From: Chinchilla lanigera
Taxonomy: Eukaryota; Chordata; Mammalia; Rodentia; Chinchillidae
NCBI RefSeq assembly: GCF_000276665.1
Contig: NW_004955423.1
Span: forward strand, 7,304,239-7,368,238
Direction of reading: 5' to 3'
DNA: 64,000 nucleotides
Below the pieces are notes generated by a model. The model saw nothing but the letters and a program-made list of their open reading frames with translations, made no database searches and was not told the DNA's origin. The translations under genes and the position numbers were made by a program. Below, piece after piece: positions 10,491 to 22,800 of this stretch. The number at the start of each line of letters is the position of its first letter. Within the stretch, counting starts at the first letter, position 1.

Positions 10491-11867
10491 AAATGACATA
10501 GTCAGAGACCACTGTAGGGACATAGGCCAAACAAACTTCTGGGCCCTTAGCCTGTTACTTATTAAAAGCATGATATTTGCTTTCCTCTGAAGCAATCATG
10601 GATTTAAAACTTGCTTTTACTAATAAAACAGTGACTCTTCACTTGGGCCTATAGAGGCCCATGAGGTAACTAAGAGCAGAACAAAGCTTAATGTTCATGT
10701 TGTATCTGTCTCCATTACCTTAAATCCTCTGATCAGATCCTTGCTGGGCTCTGCATTTAAGTATGTTAATCACTTCTGAAGAGTCTATTTAAAAGGTAGT
10801 AATACACAATTGGCCCTAAATTTATATAACCTATCTCATTCCATTTAAGTCTGAGGATAGCAATACTAAAGATTTGTAGTGACATTAAATTACCAGTAAG
10901 CCCCTACAATCTTCAGTCATTTCCCTAAATATAGAGTTACCTTCGATTCCAGCCATTTTACAAAATTCAGATGGCCCCAAACTGAAACAGTCATTTCATG
11001 GAGGCCAAATTCCCCCTCAACCAATAAAGGCTTTTCCCAAAGCCATCTTGCAAAACCAGAACTGAGATAATGGTCAACCAGACTCTAGCCCTCCTCATTT
11101 AATCCATAAAGGTTAGTTTTGTTTTGTGGTTGATGAATGCCTCTCACCGATGCGTCCTGAAATTTTTCTCTGTGATAAGAATCAAGGTCAAGTTGAAGTA
11201 CCCATCTCCTCTTTGGGAGACCTCCTGTATCCTGTCCAGTGACAAACTCATCCACCTAAAATTGGATAAGCTTCTGAGACATCTGGGACAGGACAATAAC
11301 AGATATTAATTTGAGAGAGTTTCAAACACTCTTTCAATCACCACGGCATTTATTTCTCAAACCTTACATTTCCTGAGACTCAGATTGTCAGTCCTGTAAC
11401 ACCTCAGTGTTCTTCTCCATCAAACATTTGATTAAATCCATGTCTGTGAAGAAGAACCAACCGAGGAAAGAACATAGTGATATTTAATGAATATCCGCAA
11501 CTTTCTTGTTCTTTACAATGAGTTCAGAAGTGTGGATGAAACCCTGAATGTCTTCCAAAAGTGGGGAGGATGCCACTCCAAGACGTTTGTCTGTGAAAAA
11601 TGGATTCTTGGGATTTTACTTCTGTTCTAAGGAAAGATTGAAGTTTGTAGTGTCAGTGTCCTTTTTACACTGTAAGATTAACTATAGACAAAGAAGATGG
11701 ATACATTGGGTTATATCACTTTTCAAGGTCATTTCATTTTGTTTTTTGATGATTATTATCAAGTATGTACTATTATGAACACTTTTCTGTAAAGAACTAT
11801 GATTTAAGAGCACTACATTTAAGTGGTGTTAATTTTTTTTTGGCTGTTGGTATTTGGGGTTTTTTTG
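10491..11867. other. Unassigned sequence
   Basis: No family was assigned. Around 10900-11120 there are LTR-like words (CAACCAATAAAGGC), but no end structures could be found. Open frames are under 80 codons and unconvincing. Confidence 0.35.
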
Positions 11868-14108
11868 CATTTTAAAAAATTTTATTGCTACATTTTATAT
11901 ATGCATAATGATAGCATTCATCTCACGGAATTTGTACCTGTATATAATATACCTTGCTTCTTATTTTTTCCCATTTTCCTCCCCTCCCTTCAACTCCTCT
12001 TCCCCTGCTTATTTATAAAACTTTGTCTCCATTTTTTCCTACTATTCTTGTTTTCTTGTCCCTTTTTTCTTTTCCTCCTCCCTCTTGTGTTCCCCTTCTC
12101 ACTAAACATTTCTTTCCCCATTTCCCAGTATCTATTGTACATTTTCATCCTTATTTATACTTTTAGTTTTCCACACCAGAGAAACAGTGCAGTATTTAAA
12201 CATGTGTATCTGATTTATTTCACTTAAGAGTAAGGTCTCAAGGTTCATCCATTTAGCTAGAAATGTCTCAAGCTTATCCTTATTCATTGCTAAGCTGTAC
12301 TCTGTTGTATAAAAATCCCACATCTTCTTTTTCCATTACCAGTCGATGGGCATTTGGGCTATTTCCAAACTGTGCTGCCATAAGCTTGGATATGTATATA
12401 TTGCTGGGGTACGATGCTTTTAATTCTTTCAGGAAGATACCAAGAAAGGGAATACCTGGATCAAATGGAATCTCTACTTTTAGTTTTTTGAGGAATTTCC
12501 ACAACTGATTTGCACAGTGGTTGCACCAGCCTACACTCCCACCAACAGTGGAGAAGTGTGCCTTTTTTCCCACAGCCCGGCCTGCATTTATTATTGGTTG
12601 ATTTCTTGATGATAGCCATTCTTTCTGGGGTGAGATGAAATCTCAGTGTTGTTTTCATTTTCATCTCTTGAATGACCAGTGATATTGAACATTTTTTCAT
12701 ATATTTATGTGCTGTTTCTACTCCTTCATCTAAAAACTGTCTATTCTTTTCAGATGGGCATTTTTGATCAGGTCTTTAAATTTGGGGGGGTCCTGATTTT
12801 TGAGTTATTTATATATTCTAGATATTAGTACTTTGTCAGAGGAAGAGCTGAAAACAAATTTTTCTCACTCTGCGGGTATCTTTTTAACTCTGTTGGTGGT
12901 TTATTTTGCTGTTCAAAACTTTTTAATAAGCTAAGATCTCAGTTGTTGATTCTTTGTGATATTTCCTGTGCAATCAGGGTTTTCTTCATAAAGACTTTGC
13001 CTACACCAATGTCTTCAAAACTTCTACCTGTTTTATCTTCTAGGAGATTTGGTGTACATATTGATCCATCTTGATTTTGTTTAGTGCTTGGTGAAAGATA
13101 TGGGTCTAGTTTTAATCTTTGGCGTATGGAAAACCAGTTTTCCCAGCACCACTTATTAGAGAGGCTATCTTTCTTCCAGTGAATGAGTTTGGCTCCTTTG
13201 TCTAAGAGAAGGTTGCTGAGTGTGTTTGGAGTTATTTGTGCATCTTCTTTTGTTCCATTGATCCTTGGGGTTTGTTTTTTGCCAGTACCATACTTTTTAA
13301 AAACAAATCACAGTAACTTTGTTGTATAGTTTAAGTCAGGGATTGTGATGCCTTCTGACTTGCCTTTGTTGTCCAGAATTGCTTTAGCTATTCGAGGTCT
13401 CTTTTCATTCCAAATGACCTTTAGGATTGTTTTCTTGAATTCCGTGAGGTATGCTATTGGTATTTAGATTGGAATTGCATTAACTCTGCATAAAAATTTG
13501 GAAATATGGCCGTTTTTACTATGTTAGCTCTTGCTATGCAAGAACAAGGGATACCTTTCCATTTTCTGATATCCTCTTCAATCTCCTTTTTCAGAGTACT
13601 GTAGTTTTCAATGTAGAGGTCTTTTACTTCCTTCATGAGATTGATTCCTAGGTTTTTCAGTTTTTTGGATGCTATTGTGAAAGGTATTATTTCCCTAATT
13701 TCTCTTTCAGTGAGTTTGTTATTTGCATACAAGAGTGCTATTAATTTTTGAGTGTTGACTTTGTATCCAGCTATGCTACTGAATTGGGTTATTAATCTAA
13801 AATTGCTTTGGTGGAGTTTTTGGAATCTTATATATAGAGTATCATGTCATGTGCAAATAATTAAAATTTAACTTCTTCCTTTCCTATCCTTATTCCTTTT
13901 ATTTCTTTTTCTTGTCTAATAACTCTGGCTAATGTTTCCAGAACTATCCTGAATAGGAGTCATCATAGTAGACACCCTTGTCTTGTTCCTGATTTTACAG
14001 TGAAAGCTTTCATTTTTTGTCCATTTAATATGAGATTGGCTGTTGGTTTGTCATAGATAAATTTTATCAGATTGAGATAAAGACCATCTATTCTAATTAT
14101 CTGAAGAG

Positions 14109-14133
14109 GGTTTTTTTTTTTTTTTTTTTTTTT
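14109..14133 (+). repeat. Poly-T run within L1-a ORF2
   Basis: About 23 consecutive T on the plus strand, A on the L1 sense strand. No SINE body is attached, so it is probably slippage expansion of an A-rich ORF2 stretch. Confidence 0.85.
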
Positions 14134-15103
14134 GAATGGGTGCTAGACTTTGTCAAACGATTGTTCTGCATCTATTGAGGTGGTTATATGGTTTTGTCCT
14201 TGGCTCTGTTAATATGGTATATTACATTTATTGACTTGCATATGTTGAACCATCCCTGCATCCGTGGGATGAGTCCTACTTGGTCATAACCTATAATCTT
14301 ATTAACAATTCATAACATTCTATTTGCTAGTATTTTATTGAGGATTTTTGTGTCTATATTCATAAGAAAAATTGGTCTGTTGTTCTTTTTTAGTTGGATC
14401 CTTTTCTGGTTTGGTGTTAGGGTAATGCTTGCTTCCAAGAATGAATTTGGAAGTATTGCTTCTCTTTCAGTTTCAAATAGTTTGAGAAGTAGTGACATCA
14501 AGTCTTCTCTAAATTTCTTGTAGAATTCAGAGTGAATCCATTTAATTACATATTCAATTTCATTGACTGATTTTTGTTTATGTAGAATTTTTATAGTTCC
14601 TTGATTCAGCTTTGGTAATTTATATATCTAGAAATCTGTCCATTTCTTCTGTTTTTCATCCTATTAGAATACAGTTTCTCAAGGTAGATATAGTTGATCT
14701 TCTGGATTTCTGCTGTGATTTTCCCTTTTTCATTCCTAGTTCAATGGATTTTAGTCTATCCTCTTTTTGATGAGGTTGGCTAAGAGTTTATTAATTCTAT
14801 TTAATCTTTCAAAGAATCAACTCTTTCATTCGTTGATTCTTCGTATTGTTTTCTTAGTCTCCATTACATTAATTTCTGCTCTGATCTTCAGAATTTCCTG
14901 CCTCACATGAGGTTTGGGCTTTTCTTGCTCTTCTTTTTCTAGAAGTTTCAGGTTCAACATTAGGTTGTTCATTTGAGCTCATTCTGTTTTTCTAATGTGG
15001 GAATTCACTGCTATCAGTTTCCCTGATAGAACTGTTTTCATTGCATTCCATAAGTTCTGGTATACTGTATTTGCATTATTGTTTAATTATAGAAACTGTC
15101 TAA

Positions 15104-15196
15104 TTTTTTTTTTTTTTTTTTTGGTACTGGGAATCAAACTCAGGACCTTACACTTGCTAGGCAGGCACTTGTGTCACTGAGTAAGATCCCCAGCCC
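15104..15196 (-). mobile_element. ID SINE in L1-a, 14-bp TSD
   Basis: Reverse ID: poly-T, GGTACTGGGAATCAAACTC, CTTGCTAGGCAGGCACT and GATCCCCAGCCC. It is flanked by AAACTGTCTAATTT at 15093-15106 and 15198-15211, a perfect 14-base TSD, so it inserted into an existing L1. The body differs from the youngest ID copies at several places. Confidence 0.95.
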
Positions 15197-16229
15197 AAAA
15201 CTGTCTAATTTCTTCTTCAATTTCATCTGTGACCCATTGGTTGTTCAGGAGGGTGCTATTTACTTTCCATGTGATTATGAAGTTCTTGTGGTTTCTTTTG
15301 CTATTGATTTCCAATTTCATTGCACTGTAGTTGGATAATATGTGTGGGATAATTTCAGTTCCTTTGCATTTATTTAAGCATTTCCTATGAGTTAGTATGT
15401 GGCTATCTTGGAGAATGTCCTGTATGCAGCTTAGAAGAATGTATATTCTGATGTTATGGGGTGGAGCATTCTATAGACATCTATGTCCATTTGTTCAAAT
15501 GTTTGGTTTAGTTCTGATATTTCTTTGTAGATTTTTTATCTAGTTGATCTGTTTATTTTTGACAGCAGAGTATTGAGATTCCCCATTACAATTGTATTAT
15601 TTATTTTAGATACTTGGGTATGCTGGTATTTAGTGCATATATATTTATTATTTTTATCTCTTTCTATTGTATTGTTCTCTTTACAAGAATGTAGTGACTT
15701 TCTTTGTCTCTCTTAACAAGTCTTGGCTTGAAATACACTTTGTATGTGAATAGGATAGCTAACCCTACTTTTCTCTGGATTACTGTTGCATGGAGTATTG
15801 TTTTCTATTCTTCACCTTTCAGTCTGTGAATTTTTTTGAATTAAATGTGTTTCTTGTATGCAGCATATTGCTGATTCTTGTTTGTTGAGCCGTTCTTCCA
15901 GTCCATTTCTTTTGACTGGTGAAACTGAAACCAGTTACATTGATGGTTATAACTGATATATATTGACTTATCCTTGTCATGTGATATTCCTGTTGTTCAT
16001 TTTCTTTTTTCCCCCTCTGGCTGTTTTCCCTGCCTTGTAGATTTCTTCTGTTGGGGTTCATGGAGTTGCGTCCTTGTTTTCTCTTTCTAGAATGTCCTTC
16101 AGAACATTTTGGAGTGCTTGGCTGATGTTCATGAATTTCTTCAAGTGTCCTTCATCATGGAAGTATCTTATTTCTCCATCAATTTTCAAAGGTAGTTTTG
16201 TGGGGTACATCAATGTTGATTGGAACTTG

Positions 16230-17190
16230 TTTACTTTTAGGGCTTGAAATACTTTACTCTAAGCTCTCCTTGAGCTGCGTGTTTATGTTGAGAAGTCTGC
16301 TGTGATTCTGATGGGCTTTCCTTTATAGGTGATTTGTTTCTTGTCTCTAAAAGCTGTTTTTGTGTTGAATTTCTGAAATCTTGACTATTATATACCTTGC
16401 TGTAGATTTTTTTGACCATAGATAATTGGAGTTTTATATGCCTAACTTAATGTCAAATTCTTTTTCCATGCTTGGGAAATTTCCACCATTACTTCTGTGA
16501 ACAGCTTTTTAATGTCATTTGCACTATTGCCTGCTTTTTCATTGACTCCAATCAATCTTATGTTACTCTTCTTTGCATCACCTAGCAAGACCTCTACCCC
16601 ACCCAGAACAAGTCCTGGAGATACCAACACAGAAGACCTTAGAAGTCATATACCTGAAATTTCTGAAATGATAGGTATTTGATTGATTTTTCATGGCCCC
16701 TTGTAATTTTAAAGAAATATTTCTTTTCTTGATTGTCAACTTCAGTCTTGTCTTTTATATCTAATATTCTGTTTTGCACTATGGCTCATTCCACTGTGCA
16801 TACTTTCAATGGAAATTTCAATCTCCTGGATATCTGTTTCAATCTGTTTCATGGATTACATTTCTTCCCTATATTGAGCATTAATGTTTTCCATCATTTT
16901 CCTAAACTCCTCTATTTTTTTAAAAATCTATATCTGCTCTAGAGTCACTAACCAAGTCTCTCATTATGATTTGCATCTATGTAGTTATCTGAGAATTATT
17001 TTTGATTTATTTTTTTCCAGATCTTTATTTATGTGCTTTGTTACTTCCACTGTTACTACTTCAGAGAGTTCAGGTGGATAGTTTTTGAATTGTTTCACCT
17101 CACTACCCTCTGGGTTTATGTTTGGTGAGCTGGGAGTCTGGGATTGAATCTTGCTTATGTGTCTTCTCATTTTGTATTTTTTAGTTTAAT
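16230..17190 (-). pseudogene. L1 ORF1 remnant (RNA-binding protein), L1-a
   Basis: ORF1p is the RNA-binding nucleic-acid chaperone of L1. The 17170-16985 frame gives a polar N-terminal segment (MRRHISKIQSQTPSSPN). The 16630-16442 frame gives NIRLIGVNEKAG...NDIKKLFTEVM, typical of the RRM region. The 16419-16237 frame ends in a C-terminal-domain-like segment. The frames do not join, so the gene is broken. It sits upstream of ORF2 with a spacer of about 240 bases. Confidence 0.75.
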
Positions 17191-17908
17191 TACTGGGTTG
17201 ATGCTTGTAAATTGCTTATGGAAAGTAATTTTATTGCTAGTATTTAGAACCCTTAGGAAATGACTACTTGTCAGAGATGTCTTCCAGATGTAGCTGGCTT
17301 TTGGGTTTTGAGTCAATTGCAAGATTGTACTCTTTCAATTTATTGGGGATGAGAAGTTCCTGCTTATTTAGCCTATCTCCTGGTTCTCTGACACTGCCCT
17401 AGTGTTATTTATGACTCTTAGGCGATCTAAGTCTTGGCATACCAAGAAGAACAACTGATTAGAAGAGTTATGTAACCTTAGGTAAAGTAACACAATCAAC
17501 AATAACAACAGCATCAAACACAGCCTAGAAAATGACAAACTGTGGTAACTATTGAATTGATACCTTTAACTATATGAAACATATTTGTAGTTATATAACA
17601 AAATCTAAAACAAACCACAAAATTATATACAGTAAATATATCTTCAATATGATGATTTGACCCTCAAGGGAGAAAATGTAAAAGTGGTTAGTAGGAAAAA
17701 TGGAAAACTTGAAGAAGAGGAAGAGATTAGAAACAAGGCTGGAGGATAAAGCAAGAGTACACAAACTTTGGGAAACTGGTGAAGAAGACAGGAGGGAAAC
17801 AGAGGAGGAAGAAATATAAACATGAATGGAGCAGAACAACAGCAATAATAACAAACTAGAAACAATGTTCACACTCATATAAAAACAAAACAAATAAACA
17901 AAAAAAGA

Positions 17909-18017
17909 GGGGCTGGGGATTTAGCTCAGTGGCAAAAGCGCCTGCCTGGCAAGCGCAAGGTCGTGAGTTCGGTTCCCGGTACCGGAGAAAAACCAAAAAA
18001 AAAAAAAAAAAAAAAAA
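17909..18017 (+). mobile_element. Young ID SINE
   Basis: Full-length tRNA-Ala-derived SINE beginning GGGGCTGGGGATTTAGCTCA. It has A-box-like TAGCTCAGTGG, B-box-like GAGTTCGGTTCC, the 3' part CGGTACCGGAG and an A-rich tail with CC interruptions. It is almost identical to the copy at 63910-64000, differing by one base and a one-base insertion in the body. It is inserted into the L1-a 5' region. Confidence 0.96.
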
Positions 18018-18233
18018 CCAAAAAAGAAAACAAAAGAAAAAAAATAGAAGCAAATAAGAAAAGAAAAATGTACACTTCAAAATGCATCTCTGCTGTCACT
18101 GGTAGAGCAGCTGGTTAGACAGAGCCCAGATCCATGTTAATTAATCCCAACAAGCCGATGGTATATTTATGGTGTGGTAGTGGGTAATCCCAGCAAAACT
18201 GGACCTTTGTTTCCCTTGAAGTCCAGGTTTCTA

Positions 18234-18312
18234 GCTATGATGTTTGTGGCTATGGGGTTTGTGTCTATGAGGTGTTTGGGTATGAGGTTTCTGGTTTCTG
18301 GCTATGAGGCTG
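18234..18312 (+). repeat. Degenerate 15-bp tandem repeat GCTATGRGGTTTGTG
   Basis: Five or so imperfect units with the core TATGAGGTTT (variants GCTATGATGTTTGTG, GCTATGGGGTTTGTG, TCTATGAGGTGTTTG, GTATGAGGTTTCTG, GCTATGAGG). The array lies in the presumed L1-a 5'UTR. Confidence 0.75.
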
Positions 18313-18925
18313 GAACCAATTTGTTCAGCCTTCAAGACTTTTTGCCTTCTTCTGGCTTGAACTTAACTTCTTGACATCTTGTCTACTTGAAATCAGTTCT
18401 GCCTTGTCCCAACAAGGAATTGCTAGATGGAGCCCCCAGTTACTCAGTTGCCTCAGTTGGCTCCTCTCCAAGATGGCTACTGGCAAGTTGGCCTCCCCTG
18501 GGGGATGTCTGGACTGGAATAACTCACCAGCCATTGTAGTCTGCTGCATGCATGTTGCCTTTCTCTGTGGACACCTCTAGGGTCATCAGTAGTCACTATG
18601 CATCTGCAGGTTTGGGTTGCCAACCCTGCAGTGAATCAGGGCTCAGGGAGAAAGCACAACTTGTCACTTCCTTCTTCTTTGTTGAAGTCTCTCTTCCCTT
18701 TCTCTGTGGGGTTCAATGTTCACTTCAGATCCTTGTTGGGCCCCTTGAACCCACTTCCCCCCTTCTCTTTCTTACATTGCTATATTCCAGTGTCTGAACA
18801 CCCCATCTCAGAGAGGCTGTTTCTCTGCTGTTCAGCACTCCACCTTCTCGAGGATGCCTTTGTATCCACTGTAGGCAGTGGTCACCAGTGCCTTCAGATG
18901 AAAGACAGTAAGAAAGGTTGAAAAT

Positions 18926-19469
18926 AAAGGGGAACATGACAGACAGAAGAAGTTGACAGCACATTTAAGATCAGAGAGTGTAGGAAAACATTCTTCACCT
19001 GTAAAACTGTAAAATTACTTTCTGAATATTAAGTCTTGTACAAATAGTCGTGTGACACCACTGCCTGATAGAAAACACATTTACATAGAGAATAGGCAGC
19101 AAGTTAATAATCTGAAATTTAAAGAGGTTTTTTTCTCTGACAGCTTGGAATTGCTTTATAAATTTTTAAGAAATGTTAATAGGTATCTGACATGACAATG
19201 AAAGGGAAAGTAGTATTACAACATGAATTAAAGCTTTAAAATGTCTGCACAGTCACGAATAGAAGCAAAATTGCTAAAACTGGAAGAATGAACTGGGAAA
19301 TTGTCACTTCAAAAAAAGAAGGACAAAACAAATTAATCCCTCCCCAAGTAAAACACATTTAACTGGAATGGGCTGAGAAAACAGGGAGTTTAAACTTCAG
19401 AAATAGGCATTGAGAAACAATTTAGCTAAACTTCATAACAAGCATTGTATGAGGGAAATGAAGCAATAG
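18926..19469. other. Unassigned AT-rich sequence
   Basis: No repeat family or open frame was recognised. It could be the very 5' end of L1-a or flanking sequence. Confidence 0.35.
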
Positions 19470-19615
19470 GATGTGCAGGGGTTAAAGGCATGGTTTTAGA
19501 ATCATGTTGGCCTGGATCAGAACTCCAGATGGTTTCTTTCTAGCTATGTGACATTAAGAAGATAAATCCTCTGGAGCTTCAGGTTCCATGACTGCTATGT
19601 GGGACATAAGTACCT
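19470..19615 (+). mobile_element. MIR SINE
   Basis: GCATGGTTTTAGAATCA, GATCAGAACTCCAG, CTAGCTATGTGACATTAAGAA and GAGCTTCAGGTTCCATGACT follow the 5' half and core of the MIR consensus. Diverged and truncated. Confidence 0.8.
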
Positions 19616-19683
19616 CCCCCAGAGGCAAAATTCAAACTGAGGCCTTTACCATGACCAATGATTACTGCTGTTTAAATTGTAGC

Positions 19684-19724
19684 TACACACACACACACAC
19701 ACACACACACTCACTCACACACAC
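19684..19724 (+). repeat. (CA)n microsatellite
   Basis: About 14 CA units followed by two CTCA interruptions and more CA. Confidence 0.95.
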
Positions 19725-20212
19725 TTTGACATAATGCCAGTGAAATAGGGTAGAAGAAATAAAGATAAGTAAAAAGGAGACAAGAGAAGTCATAATTTTA
19801 AAATTGTTTTTCATAAAAAATGCAAGTTCACAGCACAATCTCAATGAAAAAATCCCATAGTCTTTCAGCTCAGACCATTCTCTTTTGCCTGCAAATGGAC
19901 TTTGGCCATTCCTTATAATTTCTTACTTATAAATAAGACATCATTCCAACAGCTATCACCTATGAATGAGCCATCATCTTCTTCCTCTATAGAAGAGAAC
20001 CAATGCCTTCCATTTTCTTTTTCTATAAGTTTACAGGGTCCACAGATTTCCACCTAAAAATCCACCCCCCAAACATGCTTAGCCCCACACTATCATTTTC
20101 CTTTTTCTTTGGAGGGCCTAGACTGTATTTATTTGAGTGTGTACTTCAAACTTTCTGCCTAATTAATCCCTTTATGTGTCTTACTGAAAATTCTTTTCCT
20201 TTTTTAGATTTT

Positions 20213-20371
20213 GTTTTGTTTTGTTTTGTTTTTGAAATAGGGTTTTGCCATGTAGCTCAGGTTGGCCTTGAATTCACTACGTAGCCCAGGCTGGCCTCAA
20301 ATTCACAGTGGTTGTCCTGCCTCAGCCTTCTCAGCGCTGGGATTATAGGAATGTGCCACCACATCCAGCTC
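20213..20371 (-). mobile_element. B1 SINE with (GTTTT)n tail
   Basis: Reverse B1 with tail complement TTTTGTTTTGTTTTG, then AGGGTTTTGCCATGTAGCTC, duplicated GGCCTTGAATTCACTACGTA / GGCCTCAAATTCACAG units, CCTGCCTCAGCCTTCTC and the start complement CCACCACATCCAGC. Confidence 0.92.
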
Positions 20372-20440
20372 TGAGATTCTTTTTCTGCTATGAGGATCAA
20401 TAAAACTACAGTTTATTCTGCAGATAGGGTAGGTTTAGGT

Positions 20441-20521
20441 CAGTAGTGGTGAACCTATGGCAGGTGTGCCACAGCTAGCTATTTGTTAGCATTGAAAGCT
20501 CTAAAAGATCCATTATCACTG
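20441..20521 (+). mobile_element. hAT-type MITE, 81 bp
   Basis: It begins CAGTAGTGGTGAACCTA and ends AAAAGATCCATTATCACTG. The reverse complement of the end (CAGTGATAATGGATCTTTT) is an imperfect inverted match of the start. It is flanked by GTTTAGGT (20433-20440) and GTTTAGCT (20522-20529), an 8-bp TSD with one mismatch, as hAT transposases make. It has no coding capacity. It is related to the larger element at 53386-53607. Confidence 0.75.
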
Positions 20522-20839
20522 GTTTAGCTTCCCCATCTTTCTTGGGGACCCTCCTCAGACTCTGTTGGATGACAACAAGTCTAATATTTTTACTTTATAT
20601 TTAGAGTAAAATGAATTTAAAGTTATTTGTGTTATTCACAGGAACAATGGAAAAGATAGAACTTGGGGATGGAAGTTATCATGATTTGTTATCTCCATCT
20701 ATAACACTAGAAATAGAATAGATTGGTAGGAATAATTGGTGTTAAAAGCTTCTCAAGAGAAGTAAATAGTAGAGAAAATGGCAGAGTAGTGCGCAGCAAT
20801 AGCTCAACGTCTCTGGGATTTGGAATCCAGACACTGGAA

Positions 20840-20844
<5 letters not shown>

Positions 20845-20928
<84 letters not shown>

Positions 20929-20930
20929 TT
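20845..20930 (+). repeat. Compound (CA)n(GA)n microsatellite
   Basis: CACATA units pass into about ten CA and then about 27 GA units with one AA interruption near 20910. It lies in the 5' portion of L1-b. The open frames across it are low-complexity artefacts. Confidence 0.95.
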
Positions 20931-22722
20931 CCTAGAAACTGGGACCAGGAAGAGCCTACTGACAAGAAAATTAATAACTACATAGAAATTGAGGAGACAG
21001 AATACAACATGGAGAAGAGAAGAAACATCTTGAACTTTCTCCCTGGCTCCCAATTTGTGGCCATGAGAAAGGGAGACCAATCCCACATAAACAAAGTGAA
21101 GGCTAGGAACTCCAAAGGGCCTCAGAGAGAAATGTGGTGGTGGAACAGACTGGTGGTTGCCATGATTTGCAGAGACAGTGTAGAATTGTTTTCTCACAGG
21201 AGTTGCTCAATAGTTGATAGCTGGTGAGTGATTCCAGTCCAGGTACTCACCATATCCCTGGAAGTGTTTGGTCAGGTGCCATTGTAGGGTAGGGTTAATT
21301 GTTTGGATCAGGAAGTTAGAGCTGCCAAGGATGGCCTCACTTCAGGGTTCCCAATGTGACCCTCCCAGAGTGATTGGGAGAGAGACAGGCATAGGAGAAA
21401 ACTGTGGCTGTGGAGTGGAGTGGGCTGGAAAGATACCCACCCCTCAAGATGTGTGACTTAAAGGACACAGCAGCCAGAGGCCAGACGTAGTCTAAATTGC
21501 TGTGGATTTGAAAGCCTCAGCATTGAAGCCCTCATCCTACTCCTACTACCTGCTGGTACCTGTATCCAGTGTGGATCTGGGGTCTGACATCCTTCTTTAT
21601 CTACCAGCATGAATAGGGTCACATCTTGACTTGGACAGTACTACATCTTGGGAAGAGGGAGCCCCAGAGAAAAATGACAATTGCTAGACCCCAAAATTAT
21701 AGATCCTGGAAGAAAATGTCACTCAAAATCACAGAGAAATATATGTTTCTTTTAAAATTTTTTTTTTTGTGTAGGTGTGTGTGTACATTTCTCTTTTTTT
21801 CTCTTCACTAGTTTGTTGGGGCTTCAGGAATTTTCCTATGTTTGTTTTCCTTGCTTTTTATCTTTTTCTTTTTTTTCTTGTTTCCTCTTCTCCCTTTTAA
21901 TTTTCTCCCTTCAATTTTTCTCTTTATTTTTATTCCCTCTATGATTTCTTATTTTTCCCCTCTTCTTTTAGCTTTTATTTCTTGGCAATTTTTTCTTTAC
22001 TCTTACATGATTCTATAAACTTCTTTCTATTCCCCAAGAGGATCCTTTGTACCACTTCTCTCTGCTCCTCATATCATATATATTGTTTAAAGTTTCAATT
22101 TTTGCTCTTGCATTCTCCTGGTTCTAACAGCCTATATTTTAAATGGTATAATCATAAAGCTTTGTTAATTTTTAGATAACTCTATAAAATTACTGTTGAA
22201 TTCTTTTCTACCATTAGTGGAGATATAGCAGTTACATTTAGTTCATATTAGCTGTAAGTCAATACTGGGTCTTACTGTTTATACCATAATTATAAATTTC
22301 TTCTCTAAAGTATGTTACATAATTTGTTCTTATGATACATTAATATTCAGTTTCTCATGGAAGATACTACTGTAGCTGATTTACTTGATATTGCTCAGGC
22401 TGCATAATTATTGCTATTAATGTTTTTTTCTTTTTTTCAAGTCAACACCCTGATTACATTGGGCATTAAAAAACACATTCCCTGAGAACTTAATATTGGG
22501 CTAAATACACTGCATCCTTATCGGGAGCTTGGCTGGGTCCTCAATCTTCTACATTGTGTATGGTGAAGGCTTAAATAAAAGAAACAAGTAATATGGTTTG
22601 GGGGTTCAGAAAGGTGAGAACTCTCTTGGAGATAAGACTAAGACATCTCTGGATGGCCAGTACTTATTCAGTTTCAAACAAGTTCAGGGGGCATGAGAGA
22701 AAGTGAAGGGAAAAGCTGAGGT

Positions 22723-22800
22723 AAAGATGGGAAACTGAGCAGGACCTTGAGAAGTTAGAACAAAGCTTTTCCCAGCAGTAAATTTTGCCAATTAAGAGAA
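22723..22800 (+). repeat. Inverted-repeat arm (partner at 23415-23478)
   Basis: Bases 22723-22786 match the reverse complement of 23415-23478 over 64 bases with two mismatches. The next bases (AATTAAGAGA) also recur in the partner after a short extra segment. Confidence 0.9.

Larger units (their letters stand above)
12150..15990 (-). pseudogene. L1 ORF2 remnant (endonuclease and reverse transcriptase), L1-a
   Basis: ORF2p normally provides endonuclease, reverse transcriptase and a Cys-rich C-terminal region for target-primed reverse transcription. Visible pieces are: the endonuclease N-terminus near 15820-15975 (ITINVTGF... HTRNTFN); the RT domain near 14310-14500 (LPNSFLEASITL, NRPIFLMNIDTKILNKILANR); the post-RT part at 13454-13732 (YIENYSTLKKEIEEDIRKWK); and the Cys/His-rich end at 12461-12700 ([20 protein letters not shown]). 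The fragments lie in different frames and are separated by stops. An ID insertion at 15104-15196 interrupts the frame. Dead. Confidence 0.85.
11868..18925 (-). mobile_element. Near full-length, defective L1 LINE (L1-a)
   Basis: On the minus strand the order is 5'UTR (about 18925-17190), ORF1 (about 17190-16230), a short spacer, ORF2 (about 15990-12150) and a 3'UTR ending in an A-rich tail (11868-12150, seen as T-rich on plus). ORF2 pieces give recognisable L1 peptides in several frames, so the element has many frameshifts and stops and cannot move. Two ID SINEs are inserted (15104-15196, 17909-18017). At about 7 kb it is close to intact length. The 5' limit is not certain. Confidence 0.8.
17190..18925 (-). 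mobile_element. Putative 5'UTR of L1-a
   Basis: The region joins the ORF1 start without any break. It is GC-richer from 18100 to 18900 (CTCCAAGATGGCTAC near 18466, CTTCTCGAGGATG near 18844), as L1 5'UTRs often are, and carries internal degenerate repeats at 18234-18312. Assignment rests on position and composition and not on a matched consensus. Confidence 0.5.

Noticed and set aside
11823..12227. 134-codon F/L-rich plus-strand frame resembling a membrane protein
   Set aside because: It is the antisense of the A-rich L1-a 3'UTR and ORF2 C-terminus. Poly-T-type codons mimic hydrophobic segments.
17909..17998. tRNA-like sequence with A- and B-box motifs
   Set aside because: It is the tRNA-Ala-derived ID SINE: A-tail, many copies and TSDs elsewhere. 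No intact cloverleaf with a CCA-adding end.
20742..21197. Overlapping 151- and 135-codon frames on opposite strands
   Set aside because: Both read through the (CA)n(GA)n repeat, giving R/E and L/S/V low-complexity peptides.
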